Both the position numbers and the translations under genes were made by a program. From Acidobacteriota bacterium (GTDB taxonomy: Bacteria; Acidobacteriota; Terriglobia; Acidiferrales; UBA7541): DNA of 64,000 nt. Positions 41,595-50,736 of the stretch are shown piece after piece (position 1 is the stretch's first letter; every line of letters begins with the position of its first letter). The notes beneath the pieces were generated by a model. That model ran no database searches. It was not told where the DNA came from and saw nothing but the letters and a program-made list of their open reading frames with translations. The DNA lies in assembly GCA_013289835.1 (NCBI GenBank), contig JABCZG010000008.1:1-64000 (forward strand), in the 5' to 3' direction.

Positions 41595-41794
41595 TTTTTT
41601 CTCCATGATTTGGACGTAAGAAATCCACCGAGCCCAGAAAGGCCCTGGATGGCGCTGCAGGTCTGGTGAATCCCCCTGAGGTAGTACGCGAAACGCGGGG
41701 AAACGGATGCGAAAGGTGGAGCGTCTTCGCTCGGCAGAGGGAAAGAAAGGTAGAATGCGCGGCGGAAGGCTTTGCGCAGTTGTCGGAGGGGCAT

Positions 41795-43933
41795 GTGAAA
41801 CGGCTGCTGGTGTTGGCGATGTTGGTTGGGAGCGGGTTCGTCGAAGGCCTGGCGTGGGCCCAGAAGCCGCCGCTCCTGCCGGAGAAAGATGTCGCGGCGC
41901 TCGCGAACGAGTTGAGCGGCGAGACAGCGAAGCGGAATCTGGAGGGAATCGCGCGGTTTCACCGGCAGCGCGGGTCCCAGGGATTTCACGCAGCGGCGGA
42001 ATTGGTTGCGGAGCGTGCGCGGGCGTACGGGTTGAGCGATGTGGCGATACTCCAGTTTCCGGCGGATGGGAAGATTTTCTATGGGACGCAGCGGTCGCGC
42101 CCGGCGTGGGACGCGGAATTTGCGGAACTCAAGGAACTGGATTTTAGCAACGTAACCTGCCACAAGGCCGCGGAGACCAAACCCAAGAGTGACGATGAAC
42201 TGAGCAAAAAGTATGCCGCCTGGCTGACGGAAGACTGTGCTGGAATTGTTGGCGAAAAGCTTTTGGCGAGCTATGAGGGGGAGCCGGTGGCGCTCGCAGA
42301 AGACAGCGAGAGCGCGGATGTGACAGCGGACTTGGTGGATGTGGGCGAGGGAACGAAGGAGAGCGATTACGCGGGGAAAGAGGTGAAGGGGAAGATTGTG
42401 CTGGTCAGCGCGCAGGCTGGAGCGGTGCAAGATTTGGCGGTGGGAAAATTCGGCGCAGTGGGGATTGTCAGTTACGCGCAGAACCAGAAGACGGCTTGGT
42501 GGGGCGAGGACGAGAATTTGATTCGATGGGGACATCTGGAGACGTTTTCGGCGAACAAGACGTTTGCGTTCATGGTGTCGTTGAAGACGGCGCGGGGATT
42601 CAAAGAGCGGCTGGCGAAGGGAGAAAAGATCACCCTGCACGCGGTGGTGAAGGCGGGGCAGCATGCGGGGAATTATGAGGTGGTGACAGCGACGATTCCG
42701 GGGGCGGACCCGAAATTGAAGGAGGAGGAGATTGCGTTTTCGTGCCATCTGGATCATCAGCGGCCGGGAGCGAATGACAACGCCAGTGGCTGCGTGACAA
42801 TTCTGGAGGTGGCACGGACTCTGCAGAAATTGATCAATCAGGGGGATCTGGCGCGGCCGGCACGGACGATCCGGTTTATCTGGCCGCCGGAGATTGAAGG
42901 CACGGTCACACTGTTGAATGCAAAGCCGGAGTTTGCCAAGCGCATCAAGGCCGTCGTACACATGGACATGGTAGGCGGTGGGCCGGAGACGAAGGCAGTG
43001 TTCCACGTGACACGGGGGCCGATGAGTTTGCCGTCGTTTGTGCACGACGTGGCTTGGGCGTTCGCCGAATTTGTAAACGAGGAGTCCTACAAATTCGCGG
43101 CCACGGGGGATGCGAAGTATCCGTTTGTCGCGCCTGAGGGCGGCAAGGAGCCGCTCCGCGCCGAGTATTCCGCGTACACCATGGGGAGCGACCACGATGT
43201 GTATCAGGATTCCTCGTTCGGGATTCCTGCGATTTATCTGAATGACTGGCCGGACAGGTACATTCACACGAATTTCGATACGGCAGCGAATATCGATCCG
43301 ACGAAGCTGAAGAGAGCGGCGTTTATCGGGGCGGCGAGCGGGTATTTTTTGGCTACGTTCGGGATCGAGGAAGGGAGCGAACTGGCAGGGAGAATCGAGA
43401 GCCAAAATGCAATCGACAAGAAAAAAGAGGAGTTGCGCGATCGCTCTTTTTCGCTAATGGATCAGAACGCCTTCCGAGTTGCAAGAACGGCTTACTGTCT
43501 AGGAGTACTTCAGTCACTTTCGAGGTTTCTCCCTGAAAGTGTTTCCAAGGACGAGATCGAACGCGCGGCCGAAGTGTCCATATTTCGCATCTATAAAGAT
43601 CATGCGGATAAAGATCGCTTCGCCGGTTTTGGGGTTGCGGTATTTCGGCGAGGAGCAAATCCTAAAGGACCGCTGGCGGTGTTTGGGTACGACTATTTTG
43701 CGGATCATGCGAAGGCAGCCGGAGTGGCGACGCCGAAGCTGCTGAGTTATGAGGGGTTGTGGGGTGGCGGGGAAGAGTACGCATATGAAGTGTTGAATTT
43801 TGCGGATGGGAAGCGGAATGCGCAGGAGATACGCGATGCGGTGTCGGCAGAGTACGGGCCGGTGCCGCTGGAATTGGTGGTCGAGTATTTGAAAGCATTG
43901 GAAAAAATCGGACTTGTGTCGGAGGTGAAGTGA
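41795..43933 (+). CDS. Secreted M28-family zinc aminopeptidase-like protein, 712 aa
   Basis: The start is GTG at 41795 (MKRLLVLAMLVGSGFVEGLA), giving a signal peptide with GGAGG upstream; the frame extends further 5' without support. A PA-type insert (about 165-290) is followed by the M28 catalytic domain: IAFSCHLDHQRPGANDNASG (His and Asp ligands), RFIWPPEIEGTVTLL (catalytic Glu), VVHMDMVGGGPETK (Asp) and YIHTNFDTAANID (last His). The C-terminal 180 residues are a helical extension ending in a winged-helix-like block (NAQEIRDAVSAEYGPVPLEL). The metal site looks complete. Confidence 0.8.
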   Translation: MKRLLVLAMLVGSGFVEGLAWAQKPPLLPEKDVAALANELSGETAKRNLEGIARFHRQRGSQGFHAAAELVAERARAYGLSDVAILQFPADGKIFYGTQRSRPAWDAEFAELKELDFSNVTCHKAAETKPKSDDELSKKYAAWLTEDCAGIVGEKLLASYEGEPVALAEDSESADVTADLVDVGEGTKESDYAGKEVKGKIVLVSAQAGAVQDLAVGKFGAVGIVSYAQNQKTAWWGEDENLIRWGHLETFSANKTFAFMVSLKTARGFKERLAKGEKITLHAVVKAGQHAGNYEVVTATIPGADPKLKEEEIAFSCHLDHQRPGANDNASGCVTILEVARTLQKLINQGDLARPARTIRFIWPPEIEGTVTLLNAKPEFAKRIKAVVHMDMVGGGPETKAVFHVTRGPMSLPSFVHDVAWAFAEFVNEESYKFAATGDAKYPFVAPEGGKEPLRAEYSAYTMGSDHDVYQDSSFGIPAIYLNDWPDRYIHTNFDTAANIDPTKLKRAAFIGAASGYFLATFGIEEGSELAGRIESQNAIDKKKEELRDRSFSLMDQNAFRVARTAYCLGVLQSLSRFLPESVSKDEIERAAEVSIFRIYKDHADKDRFAGFGVAVFRRGANPKGPLAVFGYDYFADHAKAAGVATPKLLSYEGLWGGGEEYAYEVLNFADGKRNAQEIRDAVSAEYGPVPLELVVEYLKALEKIGLVSEVK

Positions 43934-43988
43934 ACGGCAACTGTGGCGCAGCACGGTGCGCCACTCTAACTTTGTTGAGAGATTGCTG

Positions 43989-45353
43989 ATGCCGGACTCA
44001 CCGCATCAGGCTGACTTATCGATCGCGGCGCGTATTGAGCGGCTGCCGCTGGGCCCATTTCACCGGCGCTTCATCACCCTGGTTTCCCTCGGCAATTTTT
44101 TCGACCTCTACGATATTTTCATCGTCGCGTACATCGGCGCCGCGCTGCAGCAGTCCGATTTTCTCTCCCTGAAGCAATTCAGCCTTTTTGTCGCCGCCGG
44201 TTTCCTCGGCATGTTCTTTGGCACGGTGGTCTTCGGCATGGGCAGCGACCGCATGGGCCGGCGCCGCGCGTTCATCCTTCTTCTGCTGATCTATTCCGCG
44301 TTCACGTTTGCGGGAGCGTTCTCGCCTTCGGCCGGCTGGCTCATCGCGCTGCGCTTTTGCGCGGGAATCGGCATCGGCGCGGAAATCGTGGTGATTGATA
44401 CCTACGTGACGGAAGTCGTTCCCAGCTACGCCCGCGGACGCTACGTGGCAATCACGCAGGTGGCAGGCTTCACCGCCGTGCCCATCGCAGCGGTCTTGTC
44501 GCGCCTGTTGGTGCCAACGCATTTTCTAATGAGTGGCTGGCGCTGGGTGATGCTCATGGGCGCATCCGGCGCGTTGTTGACATGGTGGTTTCGGCGCCGC
44601 CTGCCGGAATCGCCGCGCTGGCTGGAAAGCCGCGGCCGCGTCGTCGAAGCCGAAGCGATTGTCACAGCGCTGGAAGCAGGATCGCTCGTCGTCCCGAATC
44701 CCGAGAAGCAGGGAGAAAAAACGGACATCCGGGCGCAGAAACCGGAACGCGCGTCCTTTGCGGAGCTTTGGCGGCCACCGTATCTTTCGCGCACCGTGAT
44801 GCTCGTTCTTTTTCAGGCGCTCCAGACCATCGGATTCTACGGCTTCGCCAACTGGGCGCCGACGTTTCTTCTAAAGCGCGGCGTTTCGCTTCTCCATTCG
44901 CTGGAGTACACGCTGCTCATCGCGATGGTTTCGCCGCTCGGTCCCCTACTTGCCGCGTGGACCTCGGATCGCTTCGAACGCAAGTGGACCATCGTGATTC
45001 TCGCCCTACTCGTCGCAGGATTCGGCCTGGGCTTCGGCAATTCCATCGCTCCAGCCCCGGTCATCGCTTTTGGAGCGCTGTTAACATTGGCCAACTACTG
45101 GTTCTCCGCAGCGTTCCACGCCTATCAATCGGAATTGTTTCCCACGCGCCTGCGCGCGACAGGCGTCGGCTTCACGTATAGCTGGAGCCGCCTCAGCGCA
45201 GCATTCACATCGCTCTTGATTGGAGCCGTTCTTGTACACGGCGTGCCGATGGTGTTCGCCCTGCTCGCGGCGGCAATGATCCTGGTGGCCGCAATCGTGG
45301 GTTTTCTGGGACCGCGGACGAACGGCATGGTTCTCGAAGAGTTATCCAAATAA
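43989..45353 (+). CDS. MFS transporter, sugar/aromatic-acid symporter type, 454 aa
   Basis: The start at 43989 (MPDSPHQADLSIAARIERLP). Twelve helices; GNFFDLYDIFIVAYIGAALQ is the first-helix D-x-x-D motif of AAHS/sugar-type symporters. GMGSDRMGRRRAFIL is the loop 2-3 motif, and SPRWLESRGRVVEAEAI the central loop seen in the sugar-porter group. YQSELFPTRLRATGVGFTYS lies in the second half. The substrate cannot be told. It ends about 100 bp before tdh and may not be co-regulated with it. Confidence 0.85.
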   Translation: MPDSPHQADLSIAARIERLPLGPFHRRFITLVSLGNFFDLYDIFIVAYIGAALQQSDFLSLKQFSLFVAAGFLGMFFGTVVFGMGSDRMGRRRAFILLLLIYSAFTFAGAFSPSAGWLIALRFCAGIGIGAEIVVIDTYVTEVVPSYARGRYVAITQVAGFTAVPIAAVLSRLLVPTHFLMSGWRWVMLMGASGALLTWWFRRRLPESPRWLESRGRVVEAEAIVTALEAGSLVVPNPEKQGEKTDIRAQKPERASFAELWRPPYLSRTVMLVLFQALQTIGFYGFANWAPTFLLKRGVSLLHSLEYTLLIAMVSPLGPLLAAWTSDRFERKWTIVILALLVAGFGLGFGNSIAPAPVIAFGALLTLANYWFSAAFHAYQSELFPTRLRATGVGFTYSWSRLSAAFTSLLIGAVLVHGVPMVFALLAAAMILVAAIVGFLGPRTNGMVLEELSK

Positions 45354-45459
45354 GAAGAATCCCGGAGGTTTAAGACCTGCGCCACTGGCCGTAGAATACG
45401 CGGCTAAAGAAGCGGTGTGCTAGCATCGAGAATTGCGCAGTGCGCGGGAGTCCGTGTAG

Positions 45460-46515
45460 ATGGCGACGACAATGAGAGCGTTGCGGAAAATGCAGCCGGC
45501 CAAGGGACTGCAAATGGATACGGTCGCCGTGCCAGCGATTGGCCCGACGGACGTGCTAGTGCGCGTGAAGACGGCTTCGATCTGCGGAACCGACCTGCAC
45601 ATTTACGGCTGGGACCGCTGGTCGCAGGGGCGCATCAAGCCGCCCTTGACCCTGGGCCACGAATTCTGCGGCATCGTCGAGCGCGTCGGCGACGAAGTAA
45701 CCGCAGTCAAGCAAGGCGATTTCGTCAGCGCCGAAATGCACGTGAATTGCGGCCACTGCCACCAGTGCCGGCTGGGCGAAGCGCACATCTGCCAGAACCT
45801 GCGCATCATCGGCATCGATCAGGACGGCGCATTCGCGGAGTTCGTGAAAATTCCCGCCCCAAATATCTGGAAGCTCGACCCCGCAATTCCCGAGCATTAC
45901 GGCGCGATTCTCGATCCCCTGGGCAACGCGGTGCACACCGTTCTCGCCGGGCCGATTGCCGGGCAGACAGTTTTGGTGACAGGCTGTGGGCCGATTGGGC
46001 TGATGTCTATCGCCGTGGCAAAGGCGTGCGGGAGCTCCACGGTTTTTGCGACGGAGACGAACGAGCAGCGCCGCGCGATGGCCAGGAAAATGGGCGCGGA
46101 CGTAGTGCTAAATCCTGCCGCGGAAAATGCAGTGGCAAAAATTCTGGCAGAAACAAATGGAACCGGCGTGGATGCGCTGCTGGAAATGTCCGGCAATCCC
46201 ACCGCGATTCAGCAAGGTTTCAAAACCCTGCGAGCGGGCGGGCGCGCGTCATTGCTGGGAATTCCGACGGAGAATGTTCCGCTCGACCTGGTGAACGACG
46301 TAATTTTCAAAGGCGCAACCGTGCAAGGCATTTACGGCCGCCGCATGTACGAAACATGGGTTCAGATGACCGCGCTGCTGAAGGCCGGGCGCTTGAATCT
46401 GGAACCGCTCTTCGGCGAGCGAACCTCGCTGGACAAGTTTGAAAAGGCTTTCACATTGTTGCAGAGTGGCTTAGCGGGAAAGATTTTGCTCTACCCAAAC
46501 GGCTTGCCGCACTAA
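45460..46515 (+). CDS. tdh: L-threonine 3-dehydrogenase, 351 aa
   Basis: This is a zinc-dependent medium-chain dehydrogenase. KTASICGTDLHIYGWDRWSQ and LTLGHEFCGIVERVG hold the catalytic zinc ligands, NCGHCHQCRLGEAHIC the four structural-zinc cysteines and VLVTGCGPIGLMSIAVAKAC the NAD site. GWDRWSQ and the overall pattern are specific for Tdh. It turns threonine into 2-amino-3-ketobutyrate. The glycine acetyltransferase gene follows 102 bp later, completing the pathway. Confidence 0.95.
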   Translation: MATTMRALRKMQPAKGLQMDTVAVPAIGPTDVLVRVKTASICGTDLHIYGWDRWSQGRIKPPLTLGHEFCGIVERVGDEVTAVKQGDFVSAEMHVNCGHCHQCRLGEAHICQNLRIIGIDQDGAFAEFVKIPAPNIWKLDPAIPEHYGAILDPLGNAVHTVLAGPIAGQTVLVTGCGPIGLMSIAVAKACGSSTVFATETNEQRRAMARKMGADVVLNPAAENAVAKILAETNGTGVDALLEMSGNPTAIQQGFKTLRAGGRASLLGIPTENVPLDLVNDVIFKGATVQGIYGRRMYETWVQMTALLKAGRLNLEPLFGERTSLDKFEKAFTLLQSGLAGKILLYPNGLPH

Positions 46516-46617
46516 ACATCGCAACCTTGCTCGTTCGTCCGCAAGTAGTTTGCTCACGGCCGCAAGCTGACGCAAAATAGTTCTTCCACCAGCCGAGTCC
46601 AAGTCAGGAGTGCCATC

Positions 46618-47835
46618 ATGTCCGATACCGCGACCATCGCATCGAAGCAGAATCCCCTGCAATACGTCACCGACCAACTCACCGACTTGCGCGCAAAAGG
46701 AGTGGCGCCGAAGTTGCACGTTCTGGAAGGCGAACAAAAGCCCGTCTGTATTTTCGATGGACGAGAGGTGATCAACCTCGCGTCGAATAATTATCTGGGA
46801 CTCACCACCCACAAGGCCCTACGCAAAGCCGCCTTGGACGGGGTGAAACGCTATGGCGCGGGCGCGGGCGCCGTTCGAACGATCGCCGGAACCATGAAAA
46901 TCCACATGGAACTGGAGGAGCAAATCGCGGCGTTCAAGAACGTGGAAGCCTGCGTCGTGTTCCAGTCCGGTTTCACCGCCAACGCGGGAACCGTTTCCGC
47001 CGTTCTTGGCAAGGAAGATTTGATCATTTCGGACGAATTGAACCACGCCTCCATCATTGACGGCGCGCGACTTTCGCGCGCGACCATCAAAGTGTTCAAA
47101 CACAAGGATATAAAGGACTGCGAACGCATTCTGCAAGAACACGCGAGCTTTCCGGGCAAAAAACTGATCATCACAGACGGTGTGTTTTCAATGGATGGCG
47201 ACATCGCCCCGCTGCCGCAATTATGCGACCTCGCCGAAAAGTACAACTGCATCATGATGGTAGACGACGCGCACGCCTCGGGAGTTCTCGGCCGCGGCGG
47301 GCGCGGCACCGTCGACCATCACCAGTGCCACGGGCGCGTGCACATCCAGGTGGGAACGCTAAGCAAAGCCATCGGCGCCATGGGCGGCTACGTGTGCGGG
47401 TCCCGCGACCTCATCGATTTTCTGTATCTGCGCGCGCGCCCGTTTCTTTTTTCGACTTCCCACCCGCCTGCCACCGCTGCGGCCTGCCAGGCTGCTTTCG
47501 CCCTTCTCAATTCGCCCGAAGGCGAAAAACTGGTCAAGAAACTCTGGGCCAACACAAAAATGTTCAAGCGCGAATTAAAAAGACGCGGCTTCCAATTCAA
47601 AGCCAGTGAGACGCCCATTGTTCCGATTCACGTGGGAGACGCCGCGAAAGCGTTCGAATTTTCGAAGAAGCTGTTCGAAGCAGGCGTCTTCGCCCCAGCG
47701 GTCGGTTACCCCACCGTCGCCGAAGGCAAAGCGCGCCTTCGCGCCATCGTCAGCGCAACACACAAGCGCGACCAGCTCCTCCGCGCCGCGGATATTCTTG
47801 CCGAAGTTGCCAAGCCGCTCGGCATCATCAGCTGA
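46618..47835 (+). CDS. kbl: Glycine C-acetyltransferase (2-amino-3-ketobutyrate CoA ligase), 405 aa
   Basis: This is a PLP enzyme of the alpha-oxoamine synthase family. LASNNYLGLTTHKALRKAAL is the N-terminal block, MMVDDAHASGVLGRGGRGTV the PLP-contact Asp/His, and HIQVGTLSKAIGAMGGYVCG contains the Schiff-base lysine. It splits 2-amino-3-ketobutyrate with CoA into glycine and acetyl-CoA. Directly after tdh, so it is Kbl rather than KAPA or aminolevulinate synthase. Confidence 0.95.
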   Translation: MSDTATIASKQNPLQYVTDQLTDLRAKGVAPKLHVLEGEQKPVCIFDGREVINLASNNYLGLTTHKALRKAALDGVKRYGAGAGAVRTIAGTMKIHMELEEQIAAFKNVEACVVFQSGFTANAGTVSAVLGKEDLIISDELNHASIIDGARLSRATIKVFKHKDIKDCERILQEHASFPGKKLIITDGVFSMDGDIAPLPQLCDLAEKYNCIMMVDDAHASGVLGRGGRGTVDHHQCHGRVHIQVGTLSKAIGAMGGYVCGSRDLIDFLYLRARPFLFSTSHPPATAAACQAAFALLNSPEGEKLVKKLWANTKMFKRELKRRGFQFKASETPIVPIHVGDAAKAFEFSKKLFEAGVFAPAVGYPTVAEGKARLRAIVSATHKRDQLLRAADILAEVAKPLGIIS

Positions 47836-47978
47836 GAGTTGTAAGTTCTTAGTTCTTGTTTGTTAGTCAGAGATTTTGCAAGCGAACTCCCCGCGGATTT
47901 GGTCCAGTTTGAGGGACGCAAAGCACTCGCGCCCGGCCTTGGATGAAGGCTTTGAGCGCTGCTGCTATACTCGCCCGC

Positions 47979-50609
47979 ATGCCTTCTTCACCAAAAAAAC
48001 TGTTTCTCGTGGACGCCATGGCGCACGTTTACCGCGCCTTTTTCGCTCCCATGCCCCAGCGTCTCACCGGTCCCGGAGGCGTGCCCACCAACGTTCCGTT
48101 TCTATTCGGGAATATTCTACGCCGGCTGATCAAGGACTATCAGCCGGAATACATAGGGATCGTGTTCGATCCTCCCGGAGCCACGTTCCGCGACAAGCTT
48201 TTCGAAAAGTACAAAGCACAGCGACAGCCCATGCCCGATGAAATGCGCGTGCAACTGCCCTTCGTTCGCCGTTTGTGCGAAGCGATGCGCCTCCCGGTGC
48301 TCGAAGTCAAAGGCTACGAAGCAGACGACGTGATCGGAACCATGGCGGTCAAAGCAGCAAACAAAAATCTGGAAGTTCTAATCGTATCCAACGACAAAGA
48401 CATGATGCAGCTCGTCGGCAAGACGGTGCGCACGCTGCGAACCGGCTCCGGCGGCGCCAAAGCCGACATCATCGTTGACGAGAAAAGGGTTGAGGAGCTT
48501 CTGGGAGTGCCGCCGGAACAAGTCGTGGACTATATGGCCCTGCTTGGCGACACCATTGACAATATTCCCGGCGCAAAGGGGATCGGGGAAAAAGGCGCCG
48601 CGGAGTTGATCCGGAAGTACGGCAACGTGGAGAGCGCGCTCGATCACGCCGACGAGGTCTCCAACAAGCGATACCGCGAAGCGTTGCAGCGACAGCGCGA
48701 ACAAGTGCTGATGTCCAAGCAACTGGCGAAGATTGCCACGGACGCGCCGATTGACGTCAAGCTGCAGGAACTGGAGCTTCGCCCGCCTGACAATGCGTTG
48801 CTCACAGAACTCTATCGCGAGCTGGGATTCAGCTCGCTGTTGAAAGAACTGGGCGCACAAGCAATGGCTGTCCCCGCGCCGATGAATTCAGAATCGGCGG
48901 CGAAAACCGATTACGCTCAACTCGGCACTGCTGCTGAATTTCGCGAATACCTCGCCAAGCTTCCCGCGAAGCAGCCTTTGTCCATCTGGCTGAATCTGGA
49001 AGTGGGCGAACGCGAATCGGAAGGCTTCGGCACGCGCATCGCTTCGATTGAGGTTTCACCAAAAGCTGGCGAAGGGCGCTCGGTCTGGTTCGACGAAAAG
49101 GGCGAAGCGCTCAGGGCGCTCGTGCCGCTTCTCGCCGATTCCAAGCGCGCGAAGATCGTCCACGACCCAAAACTCTTTCAATTGCTCACTGGCCGGACCG
49201 CGAATATCGCGCATGCGACGCAGCTCTATTCCTATCTCGTGCGGCCGACCACGGCAAACCACAATTTCACCGACGTCGTGATGCGCCAGTTCAACGTCAT
49301 GCTCGGCGGGGGACCCGGCGAGCGCGCCGACTACCTGCAACGCCTCGCGCCAGCTCTTCGCGCGGAGGTCGAAGAGCAGCAACTGGCAGACGTCTACGAA
49401 AAAATTGACTTGCCGCTCGCGCCGGTGCTAGCGGACATCGAACGTGTGGGGATCCGCGTCGATCGCAAAGAACTCGACAAGATGTCGCTCTCAATGGAAA
49501 AAGAAGTCCGGCGCCTCGAAAAGGAGATCTGGGAGCTGGCCGGCTCGGAATTCAACGTGAACTCGCCAACGCAGTTGGCGGAAATTCTGTTCGACAAACT
49601 GAATCTCCAGCCCAACGCTCGGCGCGGCAAAGCCAAAGCGCGCTCCACCGCCGTGGACATTCTCGAAGAATTATCCGCGCAGCATCCGCTCCCGGCGAAA
49701 ATCATCGAATACCGCGAAATCGCCAAACTCAAATCCACTTATGTGGACGCGCTGCCCAAGCTCATCCATCCGGAAACCGGCCGCCTGCACACCAGTTTTT
49801 CGCAGACCGGCACAGCCACCGGCCGGCTCAGCTCCAGCGACCCAAATTTACAGAACATTCCCATTCGCAGCGAACTGGGCCGCGAAATTCGCGCCGCCTT
49901 TGTCGCCCAAAAAGGAAAAATTCTCCTCTCCGCCGACTACTCGCAGATCGAGCTGCGCATCATGGCCCATTTTTCGAAAGATCAGGTGCTGGTCGAAGCC
50001 TTCCGCAATGGCGAAGACATTCACGCGCGCACCGCCCAGGAAGTGTTCGGGGTCGGGCCGCTTGCGCAAACCGCCGAACACCGCCGCGCCGCCAAAGCCA
50101 TCAATTTCGGAATCATCTACGGCCTCTCGCCTTTCGGCCTCGCGCAGCAACTTGGCATCGACCAAAAAGAAGCCGCGAAATTCATCAACGCCTACTTCAC
50201 TCGCTACAGCGGCGTGAAAGCGTATCTGGAAAACATACTTGGCGAAACACGTAAAACCGGCATGGCGAAGACTTTGTTCGGCAGAATCCGTCCCATCCCG
50301 GAAATCAATTCCCCGCAAATGCAGCTCCGCAATTTCGCCGAGCGCACCGCGCTCAACTCCCCCTTGCAGGGAACCGCCGCCGATCTCATTAAGCTGGCGA
50401 TGATCAAGATCGACCGCCGCCTGGCGGATGAAGAATTCGAAGCGAAAATGATTCTCCAGGTCCACGACGAACTGCTCTTCGAAGCCCCCGCAAAAGAACG
50501 CGCGAAACTCGAAAAACTGGTCAAAGAAGAGATGGAAGGTGTCCACAAACTCGCCGTCCCCATCGTCGTCGAGGTCGGCGTAGGCCCCAACTGGCGCGAC
50601 CTGGATTGA
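47979..50609 (+). CDS. polA: DNA polymerase I, 876 aa
   Basis: The start at 47979 (MPSSPKKLFLVDAMAHVYRA). The 5'-3' exonuclease domain (1-290) is intact (YEADDVIGTMAVKAA, then LLGDTIDNIPGAKGIGEKGA). The 3'-5' domain (about 310-480) has lost its catalytic acids: the usual FDTET is LSIWLNLEV, and FDTMLESY is HATQLYSY. The polymerase domain is complete, with motif A LLSADYSQIELRIMAHFS, motif B RRAAKAINFGIIYGLSPFG and motif C LQVHDELLFE. It fills gaps and removes RNA primers, probably without proofreading. Confidence 0.95.
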   Translation: MPSSPKKLFLVDAMAHVYRAFFAPMPQRLTGPGGVPTNVPFLFGNILRRLIKDYQPEYIGIVFDPPGATFRDKLFEKYKAQRQPMPDEMRVQLPFVRRLCEAMRLPVLEVKGYEADDVIGTMAVKAANKNLEVLIVSNDKDMMQLVGKTVRTLRTGSGGAKADIIVDEKRVEELLGVPPEQVVDYMALLGDTIDNIPGAKGIGEKGAAELIRKYGNVESALDHADEVSNKRYREALQRQREQVLMSKQLAKIATDAPIDVKLQELELRPPDNALLTELYRELGFSSLLKELGAQAMAVPAPMNSESAAKTDYAQLGTAAEFREYLAKLPAKQPLSIWLNLEVGERESEGFGTRIASIEVSPKAGEGRSVWFDEKGEALRALVPLLADSKRAKIVHDPKLFQLLTGRTANIAHATQLYSYLVRPTTANHNFTDVVMRQFNVMLGGGPGERADYLQRLAPALRAEVEEQQLADVYEKIDLPLAPVLADIERVGIRVDRKELDKMSLSMEKEVRRLEKEIWELAGSEFNVNSPTQLAEILFDKLNLQPNARRGKAKARSTAVDILEELSAQHPLPAKIIEYREIAKLKSTYVDALPKLIHPETGRLHTSFSQTGTATGRLSSSDPNLQNIPIRSELGREIRAAFVAQKGKILLSADYSQIELRIMAHFSKDQVLVEAFRNGEDIHARTAQEVFGVGPLAQTAEHRRAAKAINFGIIYGLSPFGLAQQLGIDQKEAAKFINAYFTRYSGVKAYLENILGETRKTGMAKTLFGRIRPIPEINSPQMQLRNFAERTALNSPLQGTAADLIKLAMIKIDRRLADEEFEAKMILQVHDELLFEAPAKERAKLEKLVKEEMEGVHKLAVPIVVEVGVGPNWRDLD

Positions 50610-50736
50610 CCGGCGCCTTCTCCCCCTCTACCTGTCCCTTCGTACAGGCACTCTTAAGTTACGTTCAATGAATTCTTCCCCACCCTCCGAATTACTCGCA
50701 TGCTAGCTTGGTTCGATAACCACGACCGGGGGAACT

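Noticed and set aside
41591..43405. Antisense open frame of 604 codons over the M28 peptidase
   Set aside because: It is arginine/proline/histidine-rich with no motif, has no start signal, and lies opposite a gene with clear zinc-site motifs; the GC-rich codon pattern creates such frames.
50622..50645. Short hairpin after polA as terminator
   Set aside because: Only five pairs and no T run.
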